A DNA stretch of 64,000 nt from an uncultured Hyphomonas sp. (GTDB lineage Bacteria; Pseudomonadota; Alphaproteobacteria; Caulobacterales; Hyphomonadaceae): contig NZ_OY781472.1 in NCBI RefSeq assembly GCF_963677035.1, forward strand, positions 1,798,001 through 1,862,000. The letters run 5' to 3'. The notes below the pieces were generated by a model that was not told the DNA's origin, made no database searches, and saw only the letters and a program-made list of their open reading frames with translations. Numbering within the stretch: position 1 is the first letter of the stretch; each line of letters opens with the position of its first letter. This document shows, piece after piece, positions 37,274 through 45,433 of this stretch. Both the position numbers and the translations under genes were made by a program.

Positions 37274-37902
37274 TGCCGACCCGACCGATTACCCGCCTGA
37301 CCCTGTATGGCGATTCCATTTCCGGCAATTGCCAGAAGCCGAAATGGACGGCTGACTTTCTGGGCATTCCCTTTGACTGGGTTGAAGTGGATATCCTGAA
37401 GGGCGGTACGCAGACGGAAGACTTCCTGGCCGTGAACCCGGTGGGGCAGGTGCCCGTGGCGCGCTGGCCCGACGGGCGCACGCTCGCCCAGTCGAACGCC
37501 ATCATGCTCTACCTCGCCGAAGAGGCCGGCAGCGAGCTGATCCCCGAGGACAGCTTCCGCCGGGCACAGATGATGAGCTGGCTGTTCTGGGAACAATATT
37601 CCCACGAGACCGCCATCGCCGTGCGCCGGTTCCAGAAACACTATCTGAAGAAACCGGATGACGAGATCGACCCGAACCTGATGGCCAAAGGCCGCCGGGC
37701 CCTCGGCGTGATGGAGATGCAGCTGACCTTCACCGACTGGATTGTCGGCGATGCCATGACGCTCGCAGACATCGCGCTGGTGGCCTATACGCGCCTCGCC
37801 CATGAAGGCGGCTTCGATCTTTCCGAGTTCCCGTCGGTTGAACGCTGGATCAGCCGCACCGAAGCGGCGCTCGGCATTCCCCACGCCAAAGAGGCTGCCT
37901 GA
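37273..37902 (+). CDS. Glutathione S-transferase family protein inside the cys operon
   Basis: This 209-residue GST has LYGDSISGNCQKPKWTADFLGI at the glutathione-site start, NPVGQVPVARWPDG, LAQSNAIMLYLAEE and the helix TLADIALVAYTRLA. TGATG overlaps on both sides couple it tightly between DUF2849 and cysI. A GST is not a standard member of this operon. It may process glutathionylated sulfur compounds or simply ride along. Confidence 0.9.
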   Translation: MPTRPITRLTLYGDSISGNCQKPKWTADFLGIPFDWVEVDILKGGTQTEDFLAVNPVGQVPVARWPDGRTLAQSNAIMLYLAEEAGSELIPEDSFRRAQMMSWLFWEQYSHETAIAVRRFQKHYLKKPDDEIDPNLMAKGRRALGVMEMQLTFTDWIVGDAMTLADIALVAYTRLAHEGGFDLSEFPSVERWISRTEAALGIPHAKEAA

Positions 37903-39557
37903 TGTACAGATATGATGAGTTTGACGCCCGGCTGGTGAAAGACCGTGTGGAACAGTTCCGGGGGCAGGTGACCCGCCGCCTCTCCGGCGAATTGCTGGAA
38001 GACGAGTTCAAGCCGCTGCGTCTGCAGAATGGCGTGTACCTGCAGCTGCACGCCTACATGCTGCGCGTCGCCATTCCCTACGGCCAGCTGAACGGGGCGA
38101 AACTGCGCCGCCTGGCGGAGGTCTCCACCAAATACGACCGGGGCTATGGCCATTTCACAACGCGGCAGAACATTCAGTATAACTGGGTAGGCCTGAAGGA
38201 TATTCCGGATGCGTTGAACGATCTCGCCGAAGTCGAGATGCACGCCATCCAGACCTCCGGCAATTGCATCCGCAACGTGACCAGCGACCATTTCGCGGGC
38301 GCGGCCGCAGATGAAGTCATGGACCCGCGGCCATGGTGCGAGATCATCCGCCAGTGGAGCACGTTCCATCCGGAATTCGCCTTCCTGCCGCGCAAGTTCA
38401 AGTTCGCCGTGACGGCGGCAGCGCATGACCGGGCGGCGATCGCCGTGCATGATATTGGCTTGCGTATCGTGAAGCGCGGCGATGAGGTGGGCTTCGAGGT
38501 CTATGTCGGCGGGGGGCAGGGGCGCACGCCATTGCTGGCCACGCTGGTCAATGACTTTGTTCCGGAGGCGGAGCTTCTGGATTATGTCGAGGCCATCATG
38601 CGCGTCTATAACCGCCATGGCCGCCGGGACAACAAGTACAAGGCGCGGATCAAGATCCTGGTTTCAGAGCTTGGCGCGGAAGAGTTCACGCGTCAGGTCG
38701 AAGCCGAATATGCCGCCCAGCGCAGCCACGAAAAGATCGACCTGCCGCAGGCGGAGATCGACCGCATCCATGCCTATTTCACCCCGCCGGCCTTCGATGC
38801 CGAAGACGGCACGGAGGCGTTCGAGGCGGCCAAGGCCGCAGAGCCGGACTTTGCCCAATGGGCGGAGGTGAACCTCCATCCGCACAAGCAAGCCGGCCAT
38901 GCCTCCGTCACCGTCAGCCTGAAGCCCATCGGCGGCGCGGCGGGCGACACGACTGACCGGCAGATGGAGATCGTTGCTGATCTGGCCGAGCGCTATGCCT
39001 ATGACGACATCCGCGTTTCGCATGCGCAGAACCTCGTCCTGCCGCATGTGCCGGTGAAGCATCTCTATGCGATCTGGCAGGCGCTGGACGCGGCCGGGCT
39101 CGCCACGCCGAACGAGAGCCTGATCACCGACCTGATCGTCTGCCCGGGCCTCGATTACTGTAACCTCGCCAATGCCCGCTCCATTCCAATTGGCCAGGCG
39201 GTGCAGGAAGTGTTCGCCGACCCGAAATACCAGCGCGAGATCGGTCGGCTGCACATCAATATTTCCGGCTGCATCAATGCCTGCGGGCATCACCATGTCG
39301 GCCATATCGGCATTCTGGGCGTCGACCGGAAAGGCCAGGAGTTCTACCAGATCAGCCTGGGCGGCCGGGCCGACGAGAAAGCGGCAATTGGCGCCATTGC
39401 CGGGCCTGCCCTGAAAGGGGAAGACGTGCCCGGCGCTGTCAAACGAATCGTCGACGCCTATATGGCCCTGCGCACCTCGCCCGATGAGTTGTTCATCGAC
39501 ACGCTGGACCGCACAGGCGCGGAGCCGTTCAAGGAGGCACTCTATGCCACTGCTTAA
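37902..39557 (+). CDS. cysI: Sulfite reductase hemoprotein (nitrite/sulfite reductase family)
   Basis: This 551-residue siroheme and [4Fe-4S] enzyme reduces sulfite to sulfide. The ferredoxin-like half-domains contain YGHFTTRQNIQYNW and the cluster/siroheme ligands Cys414, Cys420 (CPGLDYC), Cys457 and Cys461 (GCINACGHH). There is no flavoprotein subunit gene (cysJ) nearby, so ferredoxin is a likely electron donor. It overlaps the DUF934 gene by 14 bases. Confidence 0.95.
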   Translation: MYRYDEFDARLVKDRVEQFRGQVTRRLSGELLEDEFKPLRLQNGVYLQLHAYMLRVAIPYGQLNGAKLRRLAEVSTKYDRGYGHFTTRQNIQYNWVGLKDIPDALNDLAEVEMHAIQTSGNCIRNVTSDHFAGAAADEVMDPRPWCEIIRQWSTFHPEFAFLPRKFKFAVTAAAHDRAAIAVHDIGLRIVKRGDEVGFEVYVGGGQGRTPLLATLVNDFVPEAELLDYVEAIMRVYNRHGRRDNKYKARIKILVSELGAEEFTRQVEAEYAAQRSHEKIDLPQAEIDRIHAYFTPPAFDAEDGTEAFEAAKAAEPDFAQWAEVNLHPHKQAGHASVTVSLKPIGGAAGDTTDRQMEIVADLAERYAYDDIRVSHAQNLVLPHVPVKHLYAIWQALDAAGLATPNESLITDLIVCPGLDYCNLANARSIPIGQAVQEVFADPKYQREIGRLHINISGCINACGHHHVGHIGILGVDRKGQEFYQISLGGRADEKAAIGAIAGPALKGEDVPGAVKRIVDAYMALRTSPDELFIDTLDRTGAEPFKEALYATA

Positions 39558-40038
39558 GGATGGTGCAGAAATCGAGAATCGCTGGCTGTTTGTCGATCAG
39601 GATGATGAAGCAGATCTAAAGCCTGACCAGGCTGTGACCCTGCCGCTCGCTCGTTTCCTGGAACAGGCAGACAGCCTCGCCGGGCGCAACGCACCGGTGG
39701 GTGTACGCCTCGTTCCGGAAGACGATCCGGAGCTTTTGGTCCCATTTCTTGAATGGATTCAATTGGTTGAGGTCTCGTTCCCTAAATATACCGATGGCCG
39801 CGGATACTCCCAGGCCCAGCTGCTGCGCCGCCGTCATGGCTATAAAGGCGAGTTGCGTGCGGTGGGACACGTGCTGCGCGATCAGATTTTCTACATGAAC
39901 CGTTCAGGCTTCGACGCTTACGAGACGGCCCGCGCTGACCTACCTAATGTCGTGGAAGCCCTGAATGAATTCCGGGACGCCTACCAGCCCGCCGCCGATG
40001 GCCGGGTGCCGGTGTTCCACGCAAGACACGGAGCCTGA
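39544..40038 (+). CDS. DUF934 family protein in sulfur operon
   Basis: This 164-residue protein has the DUF934 core: VRLVPEDDPE, then VSFPKYTDGRGYSQAQLLR and LRAVGHVLRDQIFYM. The family almost always sits between cysI and cysH in alphaproteobacteria and is thought to assist sulfite reduction; its activity is unproven. ATG 39544 lies inside cysI (14-base overlap) and its stop is four bases before the cysH ATG. Confidence 0.9.
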   Translation: MPLLKDGAEIENRWLFVDQDDEADLKPDQAVTLPLARFLEQADSLAGRNAPVGVRLVPEDDPELLVPFLEWIQLVEVSFPKYTDGRGYSQAQLLRRRHGYKGELRAVGHVLRDQIFYMNRSGFDAYETARADLPNVVEALNEFRDAYQPAADGRVPVFHARHGA

Positions 40039-40042
40039 GCTC

Positions 40043-40786
40043 ATGCCCTATGGCGATACATCTCTCCGCCGGAAAGAGGACACCGAAACCCGCCTGGCCC
40101 GCCTGAATGGCGAGCTGCGTGAGGCGTCGGCCCAGACCATCCTGCGCGTCGCCATGGTGCGCGAGTGGCCCGAGCAGCTGACCTATGTGTCGAGCTTCGG
40201 GGCGGAGAGCGTCGCCATGCTGTCGCTCATCGCCGAAGTGGACCCGAGCCTGCCGGTGATCTTCCTCGATACCGGCATGCATTTCCCGCAGACGCTGGAC
40301 TATCGCGACGAGGTGATTGAGCGGCTAGGCCTGACCGGTGTGCGGTCGACGCCGCCGAACGAAACCGAACGCAAGGTGCTCGATCCGGACAACAAGCTCT
40401 GGCAGAGCGAGCCCGATGCCTGCTGCGCCCTGCGCAAGGTGCGCCCGCTGGAACCGGCACTCGAAGGGTTCGACGCCTGGATCACCGGCCGCAAGCGCTT
40501 CCATGGCGGCCAGCGGATGAAGCTGCCGGTCTTCGAATTCGCGAATGGCCGCTACAAGGTGAACCCGATGGCTGGCTGGACGGCCGAGGACGTCATTCTG
40601 TTCATGAAGCAGCGCAACCTCCCGCGCCATCCACTGGTTGATCAGGGTTATCCGTCCATCGGCTGCTGGCCATGCACCCGCCCGGCATCGGATCCGCTGG
40701 ATCCGCGCTCTGGCCGCTGGGCAGGGCAGGACAAGACCGAGTGCGGTCTCCATCTCGACAAGGCGGAACGTCCGCGCGTATTCTAA
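40043..40786 (+). CDS. cysH: Assimilatory APS reductase (cysH family)
   Basis: This 247-residue enzyme reduces activated sulfate to sulfite. The PP-loop-like SSFGAESVAML and LDTGMHFPQT are present. The catalytic Cys234 is in KTECGLH. Two cysteine pairs, Cys127/Cys128 (DACCALRK) and Cys208/Cys211 (GCWPC), are the [4Fe-4S] ligands that mark APS-using enzymes, whereas the E. coli PAPS reductase lacks them. So APS is the predicted substrate. It ends the operon; a strong terminator follows. Confidence 0.93.
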   Translation: MPYGDTSLRRKEDTETRLARLNGELREASAQTILRVAMVREWPEQLTYVSSFGAESVAMLSLIAEVDPSLPVIFLDTGMHFPQTLDYRDEVIERLGLTGVRSTPPNETERKVLDPDNKLWQSEPDACCALRKVRPLEPALEGFDAWITGRKRFHGGQRMKLPVFEFANGRYKVNPMAGWTAEDVILFMKQRNLPRHPLVDQGYPSIGCWPCTRPASDPLDPRSGRWAGQDKTECGLHLDKAERPRVF

Positions 40787-40828
40787 GGCTCTCTCGGGGC
40801 AGCTCTTTCACACCAGGGGGCCCCATTC

Positions 40829-40864
40829 CGCCCTTCCCGGCACAATCGGGGAGGGCGTTTTCTT
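40829..40864 (+). terminator. Intrinsic terminator of the cysG-cysH operon
   Basis: An 11-bp stem (40829-40839 with 40847-40857, one G-T wobble) and a 7-base loop are followed directly by TTTT and further Ts. It lies 43 bases after the cysH stop. Confidence 0.9.
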
Positions 40865-40872
40865 GAGTCGGT

Positions 40873-41754
40873 TCAGCCCTGTTTTTCCCCAAATACGTGT
40901 GCCAGCGCGATCGCCCCGGCGGTGGCGACATTGATGCTGTCAAAGCCTGCAGACATGGGGATGCGCACCGGCGTGGCCGCCGCGATGATGTCATCTGGCA
41001 GGCCCGGCCCCTCGGCGCCGAGCAGGATGGCGAGCTTGTCCGGCACGGGCAGGGATGGCATCGGCGCGGCATCTGCGCGGGGCGTCATGGCCCAGACCGT
41101 ATAGCCCGCGTTTAAGACGGCATTTACCATGTCCAGACCTGTCCCGCCCTGGGCATAGGGCAGAAAAAGGCTCGCCCCGGATGAGACGCGGATGGCCTTC
41201 CGGTAGAGCGGATCGCAGCAGCGTTCGTCCAGCAGCACACCGCCCGCGCCAAAGGCGGCGGCATTGCGGAAACAGGCGCCGGTATTGTCGTGATTTGAGA
41301 TGTCGGAGAGCAGGAGGAGCGGTTTTGAGTGGGGCTGATCCTGAGCGAAGCCAGAGGATGCGGCCCGCGCTCGTGCTTCGACTTCGCTCAGCATGAGCGC
41401 TCCATCCTGCGCAAGAAATTCGCCCGGCAGGGGAATGCTGCCTTTCAACCCGCAGGCGAGCACGCCGCGGTGCATGGGGAAGCCCGCCACCTGGTCCATC
41501 ACATCCTGCGGGGCGGCATAGACGGGCGCATCGGCCGGCACGTTTTCCAGCAGCGCCGCCAAGGGCTCCAGCCGGGACCCGGCCAGGAACAGGCTCTCAA
41601 CCCGAAATCGAGAGCGCGTCAGCAGCGTCTCCAGCGTCACCTTGCCCTCGACAATGAACCGCCCGCCATGGCCGGACGTCAGATCCTTCTCACGGATGGA
41701 CGTATAGGCGGCGAGGCGCGGATCGGAGGGGTCTGTGACGGGGATAATGGCCAT
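40873..41754 (-). CDS. TrmH/SpoU-family RNA 2'-O-methyltransferase with repeat-derived insert
   Basis: This 293-residue SPOUT methyltransferase has an N-terminal substrate-binding region (about 1-105). The knotted catalytic domain contains NHDNTGACFRNAAAFGA (154-170), GAEGPGL (247-253) and the SAM-binding IPMSAGFDSINVATAGAIALAH (265-286). It probably methylates a ribose in rRNA or tRNA. Residues of about 118-143 (GALMLSEVEARARAASSGFAQDQ) fall between the two domains. They are encoded by a palindromic repeat whose 30-base core also occurs at 9187-9216. The insertion preserves the frame. Confidence 0.9.
   Translation of the reverse strand: MAIIPVTDPSDPRLAAYTSIREKDLTSGHGGRFIVEGKVTLETLLTRSRFRVESLFLAGSRLEPLAALLENVPADAPVYAAPQDVMDQVAGFPMHRGVLACGLKGSIPLPGEFLAQDGALMLSEVEARARAASSGFAQDQPHSKPLLLLSDISNHDNTGACFRNAAAFGAGGVLLDERCCDPLYRKAIRVSSGASLFLPYAQGGTGLDMVNAVLNAGYTVWAMTPRADAAPMPSLPVPDKLAILLGAEGPGLPDDIIAAATPVRIPMSAGFDSINVATAGAIALAHVFGEKQG
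41337..41402. repeat. Palindromic repeat element inside the TrmH-family gene
   Basis: Inverted arms CTGAGCGAAG (41341-41350) and CTTCGCTCAG (41382-41391) flank about 31 bases. Bases 41372-41401 are identical to 9187-9216 in the intergenic repeat cluster. The element is read through in frame on the minus strand. Confidence 0.85.
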
Positions 41755-41875
41755 AGCCCGATCCCATGCCTGCGGCGGAGCTCCAGATCAATCGCCGAAC
41801 TGGCGGAGAGTGTTCAGGTTGAACCGGGTTGAACTATAAGTAGATTATTCGGAAATTTATGGGAGACATCGTCCC

Positions 41876-42460
41876 ATGCCTTTTTCGCGCGCCTCTCCGT
41901 ATCTGCGCCCCCACGGTGTGGGCTGGCTGTTGCTTGGCGCAATCGGTGTGCTGCTGGTTTTCATGCCCCTGCGTCTGCATCAGAGCGCTGGGCACATGCG
42001 TCAGGTTGTGGCCGGGCAGGAACGGCTCAATCAGGACATGTGGCGCAGTCTGCCTGGTGAACCGGTGGCCGAGATTTCCAATGCCATGGGAGAGGAAGAC
42101 GCCCGGCAGTTCATGCAGAATTTCAGGCAGGGCGAACGTCAGAGCCTGAAGGCCCCTGACTGCAAATGGGCAGAACATGACGATCTGTTTGAAACCGTAT
42201 CGCGGAAAGGAAAGCGGATCCGGAAGCGGCGTGCCCATGCCGGAGATATCGTCTGCAGGTCATTGTATGATGAAGCCTGTCGCGCAGAGGATCGTCTCGA
42301 GCTGAATGCCGGAACGTTCACAACGGTCTGGCACAGGGAAAATGGTATCTGGACGCTGGCCGCAGCCCGCAAGCGGTCCCGAGGCTGTTTCAGCGTGGAA
42401 GGGATCTCGTTGGAAAACCCGATCTACCTGCGCGCCCGGGACCGGTTAAAAGATAACTGA
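41876..42460 (+). CDS. Hypothetical single-pass membrane protein
   Basis: This 194-residue protein is not recognised. One N-terminal hydrophobic segment (GVGWLLLGAIGVLLVFMPL) follows a short basic stretch, so most of the chain is probably periplasmic. The soluble part has four cysteines (in PDCKWAE, DIVCRSLYDEACRAE, RGCFSVEG) that could form two disulfides. ATG 41876 has GGGAG upstream. It is divergent from the TrmH-family gene and convergent with the RcnB-family gene, with a hairpin between. Confidence 0.7.
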   Translation: MPFSRASPYLRPHGVGWLLLGAIGVLLVFMPLRLHQSAGHMRQVVAGQERLNQDMWRSLPGEPVAEISNAMGEEDARQFMQNFRQGERQSLKAPDCKWAEHDDLFETVSRKGKRIRKRRAHAGDIVCRSLYDEACRAEDRLELNAGTFTTVWHRENGIWTLAAARKRSRGCFSVEGISLENPIYLRARDRLKDN

Positions 42461-42478
42461 GTGATCGGCACAAAGAAG

Positions 42479-42506
42479 AACGGGCATGGGAAAACCCATG
42501 CCCGTT
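42479..42506. terminator. Hairpin between convergent genes
   Basis: A perfect 12-bp stem (arms 42479-42490 and 42495-42506, sequence AACGGGCATGGG) has an AAAA loop. There is no strong T-run on either side, so it may be a weak bidirectional terminator or a transcript-end stabiliser. Confidence 0.65.
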
Positions 42507-42540
42507 CCGTCTGCTGCGATCAATCGCTTGGGGGTTACGA

Positions 42541-42873
42541 TCAGTCGAGCAGATCAGTGACGGCGTTGGCGACGAGGCCGGTGGTCACCTGCATCAGATA
42601 GGCGTCCTGATCGACCAGAACCCAGCGATAGCCGCGCGGGGCGGGCTCCAGACCATAGCGGCGCCAGTCTTCGAATTCGTGGCCGGTGCGATAGTCCACG
42701 GGCAGGTAGTCACCCTGTTTCCATATTTTCTTCGCGTGTCCCGGCGGAATCTTGCCCTGTTTAGCGAGGCCCGGCGGCAGGTCCCCCGGGCGGGCATCCG
42801 GCGGGTCGGCATAGGCCATCAGGCCTGCGCCCATGACAGCGGCGAGCGAGAGGGGGACGAGTCTGATGTTCAT
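42541..42873 (-). CDS. RcnB-family periplasmic protein
   Basis: This 110-residue protein has a signal peptide (cleavage near MAYA-DP). A Pro/Gly-rich segment (PPGLAKQGKIPPGHAKKI) and the RcnB-type end RRYGLEPAPRGYRWVLVDQDAYLM follow. E. coli RcnB takes part in nickel/cobalt homeostasis, but family members are diverse and no metal efflux gene is adjacent. ATG 42873 has a strong GGAAGGAG site. Confidence 0.85.
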   Translation of the reverse strand: MNIRLVPLSLAAVMGAGLMAYADPPDARPGDLPPGLAKQGKIPPGHAKKIWKQGDYLPVDYRTGHEFEDWRRYGLEPAPRGYRWVLVDQDAYLMQVTTGLVANAVTDLLD

Positions 42874-43045
42874 GTCACGGCTCCTTCCAGCATTTGCGGA
42901 TGTGTCTTTGGTCATTAACGGCTGACGAAACCGGTTGGTTCCCGGAAATCGGCTGCGATCGGGGCGATCCGGCCCGCTGTGTTGTCTGCGCGGAGGATTT
43001 CGTTAGGAGTAAAGCACCGCAGTCGGCGGAAGGGGAGATCCGCGC

Positions 43046-44269
43046 ATGACGAAAACGCATTTTGCCACACGGGTGGCGGTGACCATCGTGTTCGCCTTTC
43101 TGTACCTCGCCTTCCTGATGGAGACCGGCGTGCTGGTGCAGGAGTTCGGCGCCTCGGGGCTGGCCCTGCGGCTGGCGTCTCTGGATTCCCAGAATTTCAT
43201 CTTCTTCCCGGTTGCGGGCCTGCTGGCGCTGGTCGCCTTCTGGCAGCCCGCCGTGCTGTTGGTGGATGCGATGTGGCGCGGCCAGCTGAAATACGGGCGG
43301 ATCGTGCTGGGCGGCAGCCTCGTGGTTGCGCTGATCGGGGCCTGGCTTATTTCCGGCGCATTTGAATCGTCTGAAGCCCGGTCCATCTTCGAAATCTCGC
43401 CGAAAGCGCTCGCGGCGGATGATGGCGCGCCCGCGACAGCTGAGGCGCCGCCGCTTGCGCCGGTGACGGAAGTGCTGGCCCGCATGCGCATCCTGTCGGG
43501 TGTCGATGGCGGCCTCGGGGAATACCAGGCCCAGTGCGACCGGGAATGGCTGCAATATTCCGTCGCGGCCGAGGTGGAGATGCTGTGCTTCCCGTCGGGG
43601 GAGCGCCTGACCGTGCGGGCCTGCTGCACGGCCAAGGCCGCGTTCCGCCAGCATCTGAACCAGCTGGCGGCCGAGGCGCCGTCGCGCACCGGCGCGGTGC
43701 ACCGCTGGGTGATGCCGATGAAGATTTTCTTCCTGCTGCTTCTGCTCGGCATCGGCATCCTGCTGGTGCAGTACCGCAAGGGGCTGGAGCGTCTGCACGG
43801 GGCGACGCCGTCCGGCATCTCGTTCGGCCTGGCGCTGGGCGGGGCGGTGATGCTGATCTGGCCGCTGCTGAACGCCGCGTATCTGCAGACCATGGCGCTG
43901 CTGACAGGCTCAGGCTCGGCCAGTGCCTATACGATCGTTGCGCCACTCATCGCGCTCGGCTTTGGCGTGTGGACGCTGCTGCTCGTCTTCTTCCACCTGC
44001 GCTCCTATCCCAGCCAGATCGAATATGCGGCCAAGGTCGGCGGTTTCATCGCGGCGGCGATTGGCGTGTTCCGCTATGAGGAAATCACGAACTATCTCGC
44101 CCGCACGCTGGGCGTTGGCGGCGGGCTGGTGGCGATCATCGTGTTTGCGGTGGGCGTAGGTGCGCTCATCATCAGCGTGATCCTCGGCGTCGACCCGACC
44201 GACATCAAACTGGACGAAGATCTGGAAGAGGCCGTGAAGAACGTGGCGGAGACCGCCAGCGGGGATTAA
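43046..44269 (+). CDS. Multi-pass membrane protein of unknown function
   Basis: This 407-residue protein has about eight hydrophobic segments. A roughly 100-residue soluble stretch (about 115-220) lies between the first three and the rest. That stretch is probably extracytoplasmic and holds four cysteines (QCDREW, MLCFPSG, RACCTA). The C-terminal cytosolic tail is acidic. I do not recognise the family. It shares four bases at its 3' end with the convergent rpoH gene. Confidence 0.75.
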   Translation: MTKTHFATRVAVTIVFAFLYLAFLMETGVLVQEFGASGLALRLASLDSQNFIFFPVAGLLALVAFWQPAVLLVDAMWRGQLKYGRIVLGGSLVVALIGAWLISGAFESSEARSIFEISPKALAADDGAPATAEAPPLAPVTEVLARMRILSGVDGGLGEYQAQCDREWLQYSVAAEVEMLCFPSGERLTVRACCTAKAAFRQHLNQLAAEAPSRTGAVHRWVMPMKIFFLLLLLGIGILLVQYRKGLERLHGATPSGISFGLALGGAVMLIWPLLNAAYLQTMALLTGSGSASAYTIVAPLIALGFGVWTLLLVFFHLRSYPSQIEYAAKVGGFIAAAIGVFRYEEITNYLARTLGVGGGLVAIIVFAVGVGALIISVILGVDPTDIKLDEDLEEAVKNVAETASGD

Positions 44270-45165
44270 GCCCCCGCTGGCAGGCCCTGTTCCTTGGCCA
44301 TGCGCTTCATGGCCTTTTGCAGTTTCTCGAAGGCGCGGACCTCGATCTGGCGGATGCGCTCGCGGGAGACATTGTATTCTTCCGACAGCTCTTCCAGCGT
44401 TTTCGGGTCGTCCGTCAGGCGGCGCTCGGTCAGGATGTGACGTTCGCGCTCGTTGAGGTCTTCCATCGCGGCCGACAACAGGTCCATCCGGGCATTGAAT
44501 TCCTGCCGGTTGGCAAAGTCTTCTGCCTGGCCCGGCTCGTCATCGGCCAGCCAGTCCTGCCATTCCATGTCGCCATCGGTGCCCATCGGCACGTTGAGCG
44601 AGGCGTCTGAGCCGGACATGCGTCCGTTCATCGAATAGACTTCGGTTTCGGTGACGTTCAGCTTTTCCGCGATCAGCCGGGCCTGTTCCGGCTTCAGGTC
44701 ACCTTCTTCCAGGGCGGCCATTTCGCCTTTCAGGCGGCGCAAATTGAAGAACAGCTTCTTCTGCGCGGCCGTCGTGCCGAGCTTCACCAGGCTCCACGAG
44801 CGCAGGATGTATTCCTGGATCGCCGCGCGGATCCACCACATGGCGTAAGTGGCCAGGCGGAAGCCCTTGTCCGGGTCGAATTTCTTGACGGCCTGCATCA
44901 GGCCGACATTGCCCTCGGAGATCACCTCGGCCATCGGCAGGCCATAGCCGCGATAGCCCATGGCGATCTTGGCCACGAGGCGCAGGTGGGAGGTGACCAT
45001 CTTTTCGGCGGCCTGAGTGTCTTCCTGCTCGCGCCAGCGCCGGGCCAGCATGAACTCCTCGTTCTTTTCGAGCATCGGAAATTTGCGAATTTCGGTGAGA
45101 TAACGGCTCAGGCCCTGTTCGGGGCTCAGCGTCATACTTCCACTGGCAGAAATCTTGTTTGCCAT
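44266..45165 (-). CDS. rpoH: RNA polymerase heat-shock sigma factor RpoH
   Basis: This 299-residue sigma-70 family protein has region 2 (LRLVAKIAMGYRGYGLP, EGNVGLMQAVKKFDPDKGFRLATYAMWWIRAAIQ). It also has the RpoH-specific box QKKLFFNLRRLKGE and region 4 with an HTH (LEELSEEYNVSRERIRQIE). It directs transcription of chaperone and protease genes. GGAGG precedes ATG 45165. Its 205-base upstream region holds two palindromes. Alphaproteobacteria often have more than one rpoH; this copy is intact. Confidence 0.96.
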   Translation of the reverse strand: MANKISASGSMTLSPEQGLSRYLTEIRKFPMLEKNEEFMLARRWREQEDTQAAEKMVTSHLRLVAKIAMGYRGYGLPMAEVISEGNVGLMQAVKKFDPDKGFRLATYAMWWIRAAIQEYILRSWSLVKLGTTAAQKKLFFNLRRLKGEMAALEEGDLKPEQARLIAEKLNVTETEVYSMNGRMSGSDASLNVPMGTDGDMEWQDWLADDEPGQAEDFANRQEFNARMDLLSAAMEDLNERERHILTERRLTDDPKTLEELSEEYNVSRERIRQIEVRAFEKLQKAMKRMAKEQGLPAGA

Positions 45166-45211
45166 ATCTAAAATCCTCCTTCCGGAACCTATCCCGTGAA
45201 ACCGGCAATGG

Positions 45212-45293
45212 TTCCAATTTGGAATGTCCGGAACTGTTTAGCCCCGTCTGGCGGCAGCGTCTTGTACCGGAATGCGCATGATTATCATCGCGC
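45212..45293 (-). promoter_or_regulatory. Palindromes upstream of rpoH
   Basis: TTCCAA-T-TTGGAA (45212-45224) and a longer one centred on ATGAT-T-ATCAT with GCGC flanks (45274-45293) lie 47-130 bases before the rpoH start. They may be operators for stress-linked control. No known site is assigned. Confidence 0.35.
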
Positions 45294-45364
45294 TCGGGTA
45301 TAGATAGGAATTGCGGCCTTCTTAGGGAAGGGGGGTGTTTATTGCTTCCGGGCTGTTTTTTCCC

Positions 45365-45404
45365 AAAAAAAATCCCCGCGCCTGGAGAGAGGTGGCGCGG
45401 GGAT
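45365..45404 (-). terminator. Intrinsic terminator of the carbonic anhydrase-SulP operon
   Basis: A perfect 11-bp stem (45372-45382 with 45394-45404) is followed on the minus strand by eight T residues (complement of 45365-45372). It lies about 30 bases after the SulP stop and separates that operon from the rpoH promoter. Confidence 0.92.
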
Positions 45405-45433
45405 CGGAGGGTCAGGAACGGGGGGCTTTCCTG

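Noticed and set aside
45166..45240. EcfG-type promoter upstream of rpoH on the minus strand
   Set aside because: A GGAAC occurs, but the nearest GTT is 22 bases away, outside the usual 16-17 spacing.
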